Assembly (NCBI GenBank): GCA_022701365.1 | Contig: JAKUHH010000025.1 | Location: forward strand, 496,001 to 560,000 | Source: Mycocentrospora acerina | Lineage: Eukaryota; Ascomycota; Dothideomycetes; Pleosporales | Direction: 5' to 3' | DNA length: 64,000 nt | Shown: one piece after another, positions 34,325-47,227 of the stretch | Numbering within the stretch: position 1 is the stretch's first letter | Layout of the letters: each line of letters opens with the position of its first letter | Position numbers and translations under genes: made by a program | The notes under the pieces: model-generated | What the model saw: only the letters and a program-made list of their open reading frames with translations | What the model was told of the DNA's origin: nothing | Databases searched by the model: none

Positions 34325-37300
34325 ATGGCTCCCAAACCCCCGAAAACCCCCCTCGATGCCTCGTCGGCTCCGCTCGCCGACTTCTTCTTCATATCTGGCA
34401 TCGAGTCGTCACAGGTCTACGACGAACGCACACAGCCAAGCAGCATCGTCTCGCCGCTCGCCACGCCGCCCGTCGACGAGACCATCGAGGAGGACTGCGC
34501 GCTCGAGACTGATTCTTCCCGACCCACCTCGCAGGACGGCTTGCGCAACGGTACTATCAACACTAGTGCCAATACCAATATCAATGGCGATAGCACACGG
34601 CAGCGGTCCGCCCGCCAGAGCGAGAACCGCCAGTCGAGTGGCACCATTATCGGCCCCGATTTCAAGCAATCGCCCAGCAACCGCAGCAGTACCCAGACGA
34701 TCAAGGGCGTATCAGTTGGCGGCTCAGGTCTCAACGACGTCGACTTTGAGAATGCCTTGCGCAAGTTTGCAACGGAGCGCGAGTCGTTCCTCGAGGAGAT
34801 TCAATTCACAACGGGCATTGTACAGCAGAATCGGCCTACACCCACCAGACCACGACCGCGACCGCCGCGCGTCCAGCAGCAGAGCTTCAACGCCAACAAG
34901 GAGGGTGCAGGGAGTCTGAATTCAGGCGTGGGAAGCATTCGACGGCGCTTGTCGACTATGCAGAGCAGTTTGAAGAGGCAGTCGTCAACAGCGCGCCAGT
35001 GTAAGTGGAAATGTGTTTTGGTTGTCGTTTTTTAATTTACAGACGACATCTACAACATTTCTTTTCATGTACGACGCTTACTGACACATCTACAGCCTCT
35101 ATCCGAACGTCGAAGCGCATGTCCGGCTACAACTCGGTTATCCCTACCCCCCAGCCCTTCAACTCAGAACCAAACATGCACCCCCTTTTGCGACGTTACG
35201 AACCTGTTCTCCTGGATCGATATCCGCCCAAGAATATGGTCGAAGAGCTCAAACGCAGAAATCCTTTCCCAGACTATGTGCCCATGTTCGCTTTTCCCAA
35301 CGATGTCAGCGTAGTGTCATCTGATGAGCGACCCAAATCCCAATGGCATGGATTCGCAATGACAAATGGCGATAGCTCTAAGCTCTACGGCATCAGCCTG
35401 ATCGTATGGCTGCCATTAAACGCCACGGCTGCAGAAGGTCTTGAACGCCAGTGCGCTGAATGGCGGAGATTACACATGAATCCTGAAGAACGGGAGCTAG
35501 CAAGCAGTCTCGGAGAGCGTCTTGCTTTGGAGAGGGCAAAGTTGTCTCGACTCTTGACTCAACTCTCCACAGTTGCCCCTGACTCTGAGGAACGAGAAAA
35601 TCTAGAAGACGATATTGGTGCTGTTGAGGAGAAGATCCAACTCATGACTGATCTTCTCCGCCCAGTGAGGCACGGGGCAGCTTCTAAAATCGAAGGTCTT
35701 ACCGACGGAGAGACCGGACTTTGGATTCCACGTGCCTACGGTGTAATGGGAAGAGACGTAAGCTTAACTGGCTTTTGGAAAGAGTGGCTCAAGGCAGTCG
35801 TTGTCCCAATGACAAATGGCGCAGTTTTGCGTGTTCCACCAAGCTCTCCAAGAGTGGGAATGTGGCAGCCGCTCGAGCGATATGTGGTTAACCTTTGCGC
35901 TGAAGCACTGAGCCCAATCACATCACTCACTCAAGTCGAGATTGCGATCCGTGAGTTGCGACTGTACGCTCGAAAAGAGGCTGTCAATGAGATTCCTGGC
36001 TCCCGCAACGTTGACATTTACGCCCTTTTTCGATGTCTTTCAATCCAAAATGTCGTCACGCTTTTTGAGTATGTACTCTCAGAGGCAAGGATTATTTTGA
36101 TGTCCTCTCACACGGCCATGTTGCATCTCGCAAGCACAGCCATTACAAACCTACTGTACCCCTTTCAATGGTGTGGCGTGTTCATTCCAGTCCTGCCGGC
36201 CCGACTCGTTCAAACAATTGAAGCGCCATGTCCTTACATTGTGGGCATTGAGCGCAGGTATGAGCCCCGGGACTATCCCGACGACGACTATGTACTTGTA
36301 GATTTGGACAACAACTCGATCGTATCCAACGGTCCTCCACCTCCACCTCTACCCCGCCAACAGCGGCGAAAGCTGATGTCTCTCCTTCAGCAATGCGCCT
36401 CGCACCACACACGATATGGCGTTCCTACAGGCCCTCCTGCATACGCCATAGAAGCTTTCCCACATGATACCTTCGCCTCTGAAAATCCCGGTGTTTTTTC
36501 GCATCGAGCACCCCCTTCCAGTGTTCAAACATATGTTGGGCTAAATTCGACATCATTTGGCGCAGTTCTTGGACCATCTAGCTCAAGGCCTGTGATCTAC
36601 AACGCATTCTTACAATCGTCGGCCCACAGTCGTGGGAGCGACAGGCCCTCAACGGCAACTACAGTGAAAACATACTCAAATTCTCCACCATCTCCAAAGG
36701 TATCTCCAATCTCAACAATTTTCCCGCCCATGCCCAGCACTCCAATATCCCGAAGCGACTCAGGATATGCTCTCCAAGCTGGTCTTCGTGAGAAGCGATC
36801 AGCGCACTTTGAAACTTCCTCCCGGCGAAGTTCTTCGGTAGATTTAAGAGCTTTCATCCCTCTGGTTCATAAGCTAACTTGACTAGTTTGGTTTCGATCA
36901 CGTACCGCCAATGAGACGACCAAGCCAGCCGTTCCTTGGCCATACAGCAAGCACTTCGACTTCATCTTTGAGTCATGAGGTTCATGCGGCGCCATCATCG
37001 TATGCGCCCTCGGTATATGCGCAATCCACTCTCGCTGCGTCGACCATCATGCCTGGTATGGCAGTGCAACCCGTACGCAACACATCAACAATCCAATGGA
37101 AAGAGGGGCATTGCATGCATTGGAGACCAAATGAAGACAAGGCTCACTGTTCTGTCTGTGACGAGAAGTCGGACGAGGGGCTCTATCGCTGTAACGGTAA
37201 GTTTTTAACTTTGTCTATCATACTTTGCATCTGACCTTCCACAGGCTGTAGCACATATGTCCATGGTAGATGTGTAGGTGCTATTTGCATTGTGTGTCCC

Positions 37301-37969
37301 ACGGCTTTTCGACCCGATCAAGTGCGCGCATCGTTTGTTCGATGCTTCGCTAGTCTGTTATACACGTACCGACGTTACATGGTCCCTGCAGCTGGGGATC
37401 GGAAGAAAGCTGGCATGTTGTATCAATTCAAGATGGAAGAGTTTATGAAGAGTTTGCCTACCGAGAATGTGCAATACTTGACGACATTGCAGCAGACACA
37501 AGGTTTGTGCATTCACATCGTGACGCAACGATTCGCTAACGAATGAATAGCCTTTAACGAGTTCCTTCATGAACGCGAGAGCAAATCTCTCGACGATCCA
37601 ACAATCAAACTTTTCGACGAGGTTATTCTTGCAAAGCGTAACCGCGGGAAGAGTTCATTCTTCTACAAGAGCAAAGCAGATTTCTTATCCGACACAACAG
37701 ATCATCTGTGGCGAACTGCGAGTGCTACACCGCCCAACTCACGCTTTCCTGGGGACTACAGGGCTGTAATCAGTCGAAGTGAGTTGCTCGATACTACAAA
37801 GACTGACACCAACTAATAATTTCCAGTCCCTGCAAAGCTCGATCCCACGCTTATGAAAGAACCACGTGTCATCCAAGGCGTTCCGAGGATTCCTGCATCC
37901 AAAGCACGACGGAAGCCATGTCCAAGCACGTTAGGCCCGAACGGCATGGATCCTCTCCCTGCGTCATGA
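34325..37969 (+). CDS. Tripartite DENN-domain protein with C1-like zinc finger
   Basis: DENN proteins are exchange factors for Rab GTPases. Six exons: 34325-35000, 35096-36837, 36887-37196, 37245-37502, 37551-37778 and 37827-37969, for 1118 aa. The ATG at 34325 has a CACCATGG context; the open frame before it begins with a non-ATG codon. Residues 1-~250 are disordered apart from a short uDENN-like start (PLADFFFISGIESSQVYDE). The uDENN continues at RRYEPVLLDRYPPKN and VPMFAFPNDVSV. The cDENN core is NVVTLFEYVLSEARIILMSS, then LLYPFQWCGVFIPVLP. A Cys/His C1-like finger lies at ~930-980 (HCMHW, HCSVCDEKSD, CNGCSTYVHGRC, CIVCP). The dDENN is FVRCFASLLYTYRRYM onward. The target Rab is unknown. 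Confidence 0.9.
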
Positions 37970-40014
37970 TCAATTAAAACGAAAGCTCGACCACCAAATC
38001 AAATCTTGACGCCCCTTCCACGACGAACAGACATCTTACTACGCCACACCCTTCTACTTGTTCATTTGCTTTACAGTTCATTAGTACCATGTATCATATC
38101 AGCGACGGAGTTCCTCGGCGTTTTTTACTCACACTCACATAAACCAGCAACTGGGAAAGCTGGATTCAGTCCGGTTCGGACCTGATTGTGAGGTGAGGTG
38201 TCAGATTGGTTTGTAGTTCTTGGATGGATCAATCTCTCGTCCTTTTTTTGTAGCATACCAGAATTTGCATCTATGGCAAGTAGAAGGGATCCAACTTGAC
38301 TCTCCTTCTGGACACTGGGTTTTTGCATATCAACAAGATGATCTTCTTGAAGAAATCCGAAAGAGGGAAAAGGGGCGGGTATATTATTTTTTGTAATCTG
38401 CTACTTTGTGGCATCTCTGCTGCACGAGACTACATTTTTTCCTGCTCGAAATGGAAAGTTGCAAGGAAACTCAATAGATGGTTTTGTATAACATTGAGAT
38501 GGATGGAAGGCAAGTGCGGACTTTTGAATACACACGTACGCTGCGAAATATAAAGAGCTTATTATTTAATGCGTTCAATTATGTTGCACCTTAGAGTTGG
38601 TTGAAGAACTGCGGTCTGGAGCTGTACTTTTTTCGTCTCGCCCCCCTCCCTCTACATCCCCTTTGAGACATCCTGTCCTTTTCTCTTCTCCTTTGTTCTT
38701 GTCAGCGCTTCTGCCGACCCTTCTATGCTGTAAGGCAAGTCACACGATAACGTAGCAGTGCCAAGATAATTGCATGTTAAAAATCCATGTACAAGCTGAA
38801 CCTGCAATGAACTATTCTCCTCAACTCATGTCCTTGCATAGTGAACCGATATCGTGAAGACAAAGCGACTCACCATCTGGACCAAGTTATGAGGGTTCTT
38901 CCCCGCTTCTTTCCCATGGGCTAGGGTAATGAACCAGATTTTAAGATTCCAAGATACAATCTGTTATCCAAGTTATGATTCTAGCCTAATGCCTGACATA
39001 TACATCACAACTAGGGAGGGTTGGGGGGTTTGGCTCATGGAAACTTCTACGCGTTAGGATTGTCGTTTTGCATTTCCCATCACAGCAGTCTACGAGATTT
39101 CATTTCATGACACACAGAAAGAAAGGCACGAGCAAGTGGCTAGAATAGGATTGGTTCCTCTTTGTGACCTGAAACTCCCTTCTCGCCTGACTAGCGACTG
39201 GTGACCGGTGGAAGGGGGCACGTGCGACTTGTGGCTGTGACCAGGCCACCAACTAGTCCAGCGCCACGTTGTGTTTGTGGCCCCCGTTGATGGAATGCCA
39301 GCTGGGCCTGAAGCCCTCTCTGTTCGCAGCAATCACATTTGTTGCGGTTGGTATGCGCTGTGTCACTTGCTGTGCTTGCGACTAAAGTGTTGAATGAGAC
39401 TGTAGGGATGATGTCACTAACCGGGGGGGAGGTGATTGCCGTTGATCTGATCTGCTTGGGGGACTGACATGCTAGCACAGGAAGCGATGTATCTTGCCGT
39501 CGATCCCCCTGCATCCTTTGTTTGCGCCCCGCCGCCGTCTCTTCCGTCAGTTGCAATAATAGATGGTAGAGGCTGTGTAGAGTGGCACGCAGAGAGTAAA
39601 AAAATAAGCTTATTTTGCATCATGTTGATCTATTGGCTCGTCGCCTGACATCAGCTTTGAAGCAAAGGCAGTGCGTTTTCTTAGGCGCTGCTTACTTGCC
39701 CGCAATTGGCGGGGGATCACTTGTGGCTCGGTGCGCTCTGTACGATGGAGGCCTGAGCTAGAGGTAGATTATGGGGTCCGAGCGCAAGGGATTCCGGGAG
39801 CTTAACATTGAGCCGTCGTCTCCTTCTCCCTACAAGACTGCCGACACAGTTTGGACAGGTTTATTGAAATTGCCGTCTTGCCTATTATTTTTTTTCTATT
39901 AGCGTGTGCTGTTTCTGCGCTGTCTTTACCAATTGTTTACTGTCAATTTCACATCGCGCAACCACGCATTGCACTCTTTTTTCTGTTGGCGGAGCTTGTA
40001 ACATTCACACAACC
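37970..40014. other. 2 kb intergenic region
   Basis: 3' flank of the DENN gene and promoter of the S41-type protease gene. The minus-strand frame at 39191-39556 (121 codons) has no recognisable domain. No repeat or RNA gene seen. Confidence 0.45.
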
Positions 40015-42365
40015 ATGCTACGACGTGGGATATTCCTCGCCTCAGCAGCGTATGTTGCGGCTCAATCTAGTACGACCCGCGAGCCCTGTGCAGTTGTAGC
40101 CTCTGCACAAGCAGCTGGAACCAAGTTTATCTCTGCTCAAACAGCATATGACTGCTTAAACTCAGTGCCTGTTGACGTCAAGGGGAACACAGTGCTGATT
40201 GAAGAATTGAAGACTGTTTGGCAGTTCCAATCTGAGCACACATGGCTGAAGAATCCGGGGAACGACTGGGAATATGGACCGCTCGATATTGATGCCGAAC
40301 TGGACAAGATTAAGAGCAGCCTTGGCTCTTATTCTAGCGAGTATGCCGTTCAGCTTGCTATTCAAAACATTACCATCCGGACAGGAAACTTTCACTTCAA
40401 CTACCAGCCGGATATCTTAAGCGTGTTTCAGTTTGGTCGCCAGTTTAACATTGCCTCGATTTCGTCGGATGGCAAGTCGCTCCCTAAATTATACATATAT
40501 GAAGATACGCTGGCTTTGGCAAAAGGGCGCAAAGATGTTTCAGCACTGAGCAAGATCAACAGCCAGGATCCATATGATTTTCTCAAGTCGACTTTCTTCT
40601 CGCAATACATTGACTCGGATGGGCAGATGAACGCCATGTTTGCAAAGGGGGATACCGACAACGCCGGTGCATTTGCAAACCAGGCAAAATACGATGGACC
40701 TCGAACCAACTTGACCTGGGCGAATGGAACCACAGCTTCTCTCCAGAATATTGCGTCCACAGTGCAGAGTTTCCGAAAAGTCAATGATGGGCCATCATTC
40801 TTCACTGCCTTTTGCAATGGTCAGATCAGTGGTTCGAGTCCTGCTAGACTGGGCTCGAAAACATCATCCATTGCTCAACGTGGGGCTCCTGGACCAGTCC
40901 CGCGTATTCCAACAGACATCTACCACCGTCGCGACAAGCGTGATGGTATCCCAGGGGGAAAGGATTACACTGATGCCACCCTTGTCAGCGAGGCCCCCAG
41001 CGGAGTTGTAGCTGGATATTTCCTAACCGGGAAGGGTTACGACAATATCGCCGTGCTCAAAATCATTTCCTTCAGCGACCCAGATTCCAACCCCACTAAT
41101 TCATCGGCTTTCAGCAACGACTTTCAATCAACTGTCAAGACCTTCTTGGCCAAGTGTACCAGTAGCAAGAAGCAGAAGCTTATCATCGACTTGCGCGAGA
41201 ATGGAGGCGGAGATACAGATCTGTTGCTTGACACGTTTATGCAGTTATTCCCTAATATGGAGCCTTTCTCAGGTCAGCGGTACCGATCGACTGATGCTTG
41301 GACCAAGCTTGGCGACGCCGTGAACGAGATTCATACTGATTCAGCCAAATCTCAAAAGTTTCAACGTCTTATGAGCATGTCGGTCGACGAATTCTACCGG
41401 TTCTGGGCGTGGTGGCAATTCCGCGCTGCAGATGGGAAGAACTTTGATAGCTGGAATCAGTTCAACGGGCCTCTTGACCTCAATGGAGACAAAGTAACCG
41501 TCACGATGCGTTACAATGTATGTCTTGAATTCTCCACCTCCACCATTTCCCATTCTAGATGATCAGTCTAACCAAACCCCCTCAGTACTCCAACACGAAC
41601 CACATTTCCATTCTCTCCGAGAACTTCAACTTTGTCTCCACCGCCAACCTCTCACCTGCCTTCTCCCCGTCCGACGTCATCATGTACACCGACGCCCTCT
41701 GCGGCTCATCCTGCGCCTCTTTCCACGAGGAGCTTAAGAACATTGCCGGCGTCCGCTCCATCACCGTCGGCGGCCGTCCTCAAAACCGCCCCATCCAAGC
41801 CATCACGGGCTCCAAAGGCGGCGAAGTCATCTCCCTCATGTCCTTTCCAGAATACGCCTCCAACCTCCTCAACATATCCTCGTCCCTCTCCCTCAAATCC
41901 GTGTCCCGCACCGACAAGGCCCTTACCCCCGTCGCAAACCTCCGCCAGCTGCCCGTCCGCGCAGGCGACAGCATGTCCCGCCTGCAGAGCCAGGACCAAG
42001 TCCGCAAGGGCGACTCCTCGGGCACCCCACTACAATACATCTACGAGGCCGCAGACTGCAGGCTCTTCTACACGCCCACCACGTTCCTCGACCCCGACGC
42101 CGCGTGGAAGCAGGCGTTTGACGCGTGGCAGGATAACACCAAGTGCGTCGATGGTTCCACGGGGCATAATAGCTCCATCTCTGGCGGATTCAAGCCGTAC
42201 GGCAACGACCTGGTTGCCGGGCAGAATCAGACCACGGGGTCGTCGACGAGTGGAAGCGGGACGAAGAAGTCGAGCAAGGCGAGTAATAGTGTGCAGAGTG
42301 GTGGTTGGGGGTCAGTTGTTGCCATTGCGGGTGTTGTCAGTGTTGTTGTTGCAGCGGTGATGTGA
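40015..42365 (+). CDS. Secreted S41-type (CPAF-like) protease, likely GPI-anchored
   Basis: Serine protease-like protein of peptidase family S41. Exons 40015-41517 and 41586-42365 give 760 aa. Residues 1-17 (MLRRGIFLASAAYVAAQ) are a signal peptide. Many N-glycosylation sequons follow. The S41 core has QKLIIDLRENGGGDTDLLLD (about residue 385), the family's oxyanion and substrate-binding strand. The presumed nucleophile region is YTDALCGSSCASFHEEL (~560), followed by GVRSITVGGRPQN. The C-terminal ~40 residues are Ser/Thr/Gly-rich and end in a hydrophobic tail (VVAIAGVVSVVVAAVM), as in GPI-anchored wall or membrane proteins. The family role in fungi is poorly known. The gene ends 25 bases before the assembly gap's poly-C flank and is complete. 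Confidence 0.85.
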
Positions 42366-42389
42366 GGAAGTTTTTGAAGGCATTTACCA

Positions 42390-42420
<31 letters not shown>

Positions 42421-43343
42421 NNNNNNNNNNNNNNNNNNNNNNNNNNNNNNNNNNNNNNNNNNNNNNNNNNNNNNNNNNNNNNNNNNNNNNNNNNNNNNNN
42501 NNNNNNNNNNNNNNNNNNNNNNNNNNNNNNNNNNNNNNNNNNNNNNNNNNNNNNNNNNNNNNNNNNNNNNNNNNNNNNNNNNNNNNNNNNNNNNNNCCCC
42601 CCCCCCCCCCCCCCCCCAATTTTTTTCTCTTCTTAAAATTTTTTTTTACCATGGGAGGAGTATGGTGGGTTTTTGGGATGTGTTCAATGACAATTGGGTA
42701 GTGGGGGAACACACCAAAAAAATGAATGAATTTAAAGATTATGAATCTATTTTTTTTTCTCTTCTTCTTTTGTGTATGTGTGTGTGTGAAAGTGTGTGTA
42801 AAATATGTTACTCACATGTTGCTGATATTGTTGTTATTGAAGCTGTGCGGATTATTGCAATATATATATAAAGCCTAGATATTTAAAAATCAGATAACTT
42901 CGTTGTCTGAGTGATATTTTGGCCTTTGTTAAGTTGGAATATCACGAAAAAAAAAATACAGCACAACAAAACACAATACAATAATACCACCAGACGACAA
43001 AGTGTTCTCAAGCACAAGATGTAGCATCTCTGTTCTTTTTTTTTTCTTTTAAAAAAAATTTGCAGAGTAGGAGTAGCTCGAATAGAAACATGTACAATGG
43101 CCTGCCTGCCTGCCTGCGGATATCCAAACAGCCAATGCCAATGCCAATGCTAATGCCAACACATACACACATACGTCAGGCCCATCGTCTAGTTTGTTCC
43201 TTTCTAAACGCGGCCTTTCACCGACTCGAATATTCCCTCTCCAACGCGACCAAACACGCCGAACAGCTATGCAACAACAACAATATACATGATGAGGTAA
43301 AGATCCCCAAAAAAGAAAAGTCTGAAAAATGTATGCAGCTTAT
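42366..43343. other. Intergenic, contains assembly gap
   Basis: It holds the gap at 42391-42617, then AT-rich DNA with TG- and TA-type simple repeats and homopolymer runs, and the 3' flank of GUT2 with a CCTG repeat near 43100 and an AATGCC repeat near 43134. No gene. Confidence 0.5.
42391..42617. other. Assembly gap flanked by poly-C runs
   Basis: Thirty C, then 176 N (42421-42596), then 21 C. The true sequence length here is unknown. Confidence 0.98.
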
Positions 43344-45769
43344 CTATTTGTTGGCCACGGAGTTATTACCCAAGACGGGGTTGTGGCCCTTGGGGTACTT
43401 TGAGTCGGACTCGAGCAGCTCATCCGGTTTGTCTAGAAAGATTTTATTCAGCGCGATTCCAAACGAGAACATGTTTGCGCAGTGCAGATGCGACTCACCG
43501 TGGCGGGCGTAGAGATGGTACTCCTCGTCGGCGTACTTGCCGACGCGGCCAGACTCGACGTCCTTGCGTGTCAGCGTGAGCTTGTTCTTGGGCAGGCCCA
43601 TGGAGCCCAGGAAGTGGACCGAGTTCTTCCACTCGACCTCCTTGCGCTTGGCGTCCCACGAAAGCTCTTCGCTCATGATGTCGATGACCTTGGGGAGCGC
43701 CTCGAGCGCGGCTTGGGCGTTCAGGAAGGCCAGGCGCATACGGCGCGCAATCACGTCGGTGGCGGTTTGCGCGTACTCGTGTCTCACGCAGTAGCGGACC
43801 TCGCCGTCGATGAAGGGGTACAGCTGGGAGATTCTGTTGCCGCGGACGGGGAATCGCTGCTCAGTGGGGGATGAAAGTGCGGCAACGGTCCATGCACGAT
43901 CACCATAGGCCTCGCACAAGTACTTGGCCACGTCAGTCTCGAGGCCGTAGTGCTGGATCAAGTTGATGAAAAGTGTCTTGGAGTAACCGTGGGCACCGAC
44001 GAGGCGGACACGGTGGGTCTGGCAGGTGCCGTCGAGAGGGGCTTCGTCCTTGACCTGGGTTCCGCTGACAAGAGGGGCGTTGATCAGGGACTTTGATGAT
44101 AGACCGAATTCCTTAATCGCCTCATCGACAGTCTCTTCGGCCATTTGACGGTAGGTGGTCCACTTGCCGCCGGAGCAAGTCAACAGTCCAGAGGCAGAGG
44201 TGGTCACGAGGTGGTTGCGAACAAGACCCTCTGTCTTGCTGGCCTTGGGGTCACGGACAAGGGGACGAATACCAGACCACGCAGCCAGGACGTCGCCACG
44301 TCGGACCTCGATTTCCGGCTTGAGGTAACGCTTCACCTCCTTGAGGATCCAGTCAATCTCCTCTTCACCCGCAACCGGGTTTTGTGTAATGTCGCAAGCA
44401 GTGTCGGTTGTACCAGCGATTGTGTTTCCTTGCCATGGCAGGAAGAAGATGACACGGCCATCAGAGGTGTTGGGATCGATAAGACCCATGTTTGCCGGGC
44501 TGTAGAATCCAGGGAGGATGACGTGAACACCGGAGCTAGGGGCAACGATTTCCTCGACCGTCTGGTCGTCCATCTTGCGGATTGAGTCGGTGAAGGGTCC
44601 CGTCGCGTTTATGACACCCTTTGCCCTGATGGTGAATTCTTCCGCCTTCTTGCCGTTCAACTCGGCGACACAGTCCTTGGCACGCGCGCCGCTGAGACGG
44701 CCATTGGCGTCCTTTTCCAGCCCTGTGATCTCGAGATGGCTGACAACAGTCGCACCGTACAAGGCGGCTGTCATGGCAATGGAGACGTTCATGCGGGAAT
44801 CGTTGTGTGCACCGTCTAGCGGGCGTCAGCGTGGATTGCAGGACACGAGAGATGCATGTAGAATGAAGTAAAAATAAACAGAATAAAATGAAGGAAAGTG
44901 AAATAGAATGAAATGAGGTAAAATGAGGTAAAATGAAACAAAGAAAAAGTCTTACCGTAGTAAACCAACGCTCCCACCAAGTCGTCAGGCTTCAGCATGG
45001 GGAAAGCATCCAGCGCCTTGCTCTTTGTCAGAAAGTACGAGCTCTCAATGTTTTCCGAGCCAGCGAGGAAGTCGTAGAACTTTGTGCCGGCCCAGAAGTA
45101 GGGCGCCTGCCACCACTTCTGGATGGGGATCATAATGGGCAGCCATTGCGAGAGATGGGGCGCCGTGTCGAGGAAGTAGCGGCGCTCGCGGAGAGCCTCG
45201 ACGACGAGGGCGTATCTGGGCAGGGGGAGTCAGCGATTGGGGCAGAGGGGCTGCTTGTGGACGACGCACTGGTTGTAGTCGAGGTTCCACACGGCCTTTT
45301 CGAGGTACCGCACGCCTCCGTGGACCAGCTTGGTGCTCTTGCTGCTGGTGCCACTGCTGAAGTCGTCGCGCTCAACGAGGGCAACCTTGAGTCCTCGTGT
45401 GACGGCGTCGAGGGCAATGCCCGCCCCCGTTGCACCGCCGCCAATGATCAGCAGGTCGTAGGGCTCTTCTTCCGCCGTCTCCGCAGGCGTCGAGGCGCTG
45501 CCGCCGAGCCACTTCTTGGCCTTGTCGACGCTGGCGCCGGCGCTGCGCTTCAGGTCGGCCAGCTGCTCGCCGCGAGACTTGACATTGGGGAACTTTGGCG
45601 GGTTGAAGACGCCGCCCTTGCCGTATGTTGGTGGGGGGACGGCGGCGGCCTCTGTGCCCGGGATGTTCTGGGGACGGTAGGTGAAGTACAGCGCGGTGCT
45701 GCCCGCTACACCCGCGCCGGCCGTGTAGAGCAGCGGCTTGATGAAGCGACTTGAGCGCCTTGCAGCCAT
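43344..45769 (-). CDS. GUT2: Mitochondrial FAD glycerol-3-phosphate dehydrogenase
   Basis: Inner-membrane enzyme that oxidises glycerol-3-phosphate to dihydroxyacetone phosphate and feeds electrons to ubiquinone. Exons 45769-45270, 45215-44956, 44815-43499 and 43432-43344 give 721 aa. The N-terminus is basic with a hydrophobic stretch (LLYTAGAGVAGSTALYFTYR). The FAD motif is LLIIGGGATGAGIALDAVTR, followed by KSTKLVHGGVRYLEKAVWNL. Later: YYDGAHNDSRMNVSIAMTA, GVINATGPFTDSIR, IFFLPWQGNTIAGTTDT and SGGKWTTYRQMAEE. The C-terminal domain is DAO_C. The last intron (43433-43498, GTGAGT...TCTAG) is 66 nt with no in-frame stop, so the gene also reads through it and would gain 22 residues. The spliced form gives LYARHDKPDELLESDSKYPK, as expected. 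Intron 44816-44955 is a purine-rich low-complexity tract. Confidence 0.94.
44860..44945. repeat. AAAATGA-type low-complexity tract within GUT2 intron
   Basis: Imperfect repeats of AAAATGAGGT/AAAATGAA on the plus strand, lying within GUT2 intron 2. Confidence 0.7.
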
Positions 45770-47227
45770 AATGTGCAGAGTATGTGTGTGTGGCCTCGAG
45801 GGAGTTTCGCCGTCAACGGAGATGCACTCGAGATATATCTCGACTAGGCCAGATACTACTAATTCCTACAATTGCGCTTCACATGCGCGTCAAGTCAGTC
45901 GTCGGCCGCGGTGCGAGCTGGAAAGGCGCGTCGCCGCCACACTAACCTTTGAATGGGCATGCACACTACTCCAGCATTGCTGACAGCCGTAAGCTCAACC
46001 GTTCGAATTCTTCCAGAGACTTGTAGCAGGGAGAGAGTGGAGCTCAAAGATTTGGCATGACGTCTCGGTGGATCTCCAACCCCGATGGCGCTGCTTCCAA
46101 ACAAGTGGAACCACCACTTCCACCACCGCCATCACCTCCACCACCAGCCCGCTCAACCACCTGACGGGACTACATCTGGCTTGACTCACTCCCTCCTGCC
46201 TCTCCCCCGTGGGCCGAACCCACTCGCACAGCCCATCGACAACAGTCAAACGCGGCCGTGAAGACGCCCACCCATGTCCCCCTAACAACTACCTAGGCAC
46301 AAACACCCAAACACCAAACATTAAACACCCAATCCACCATACACTCGTGAGAAACCACCCACGCCCCTCCCCCCTTCCTCTACTTCCAATCCCATCCCCA
46401 TCCCATCCCATACCCGTCCAATCCAACCCCCCCCCGCCAAACCCCCCCCCCCCTGGGGAGACCACGCACACATCGCGATGCCGCGCCCCCCCCCAAAAAA
46501 AATCCCTACCCCCCACATAAGATCGCCCCGCTACCCCCACGTTCGGTAAGGCGGCAGCAGAGCCTCCTCAACCCATCTTCCCATTCGAGGAAAAATACCT
46601 GCAGATGACCTATTTTTTAATATTTTCCGCTTTTTTTCGTTTCCCTTTTGCGCTTGGCTTGCGATCCTGGCCTGTGATGTCTTGGGAGGGGGGAAGTGGG
46701 AAGTGGGAAATGTAAGATGCGCATATGTTGCTTGTGGCTGGGGAAAAAGCACGATTTAATCCATGTATGCGTGCGTGTAGCCTGTTATGTTTTTGGGTGG
46801 TCGATTTGAGGCGTGTGGGGATGGGTTTGTCGATCGAGAAGGGGGGAGGGGGGTTTAATCCTGTGTTTCTTCTCCACAAAGGCACGGCAGACTTGTTGTA
46901 GCTGGAGTATTGTCAAAACGGATTAATTTTTTTTTTGGGTTTCTTAATTTGCAAAGTAAAATTAAATAACCATGGACGTCTACGGAACATCCATCGCGAC
47001 TTGCGTCTTGATTCCTAATGTAATAATAATCTATACTGTGCTCTCAAAGCTCCTCTTAAGAGGCAATTGTAAAGAAAACCCCCACAATCGCTCAAACTCC
47101 CAAACCCTGGATATACAAACGAAACGAAGTATTAAAAATACCATATCCCACCCAAGGAAATCACCCAGAAAAATCCCCCCCCAAAAAAAAATCCCAAAAG
47201 ACCTCTTGGCCAAAACTCCACCTCGCT
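45770..47227. other. 1.5 kb intergenic, C-rich centre
   Basis: GUT2 promoter and the 3' flank of the VTC5-like gene. The stretch 46270-46520 is C-rich with several poly-C runs. The frames seen there are compositional artefacts. No gene recognised. Confidence 0.45.

Noticed and set aside
40828..40850. GGTTCGAGTCC, a tRNA B-box match
   Set aside because: It lies in the coding exon of the S41-type protease and no tRNA fold surrounds it.
46270..46540. Pro- or Gly-rich open frames
   Set aside because: They come from poly-C low-complexity DNA in an intergenic region.
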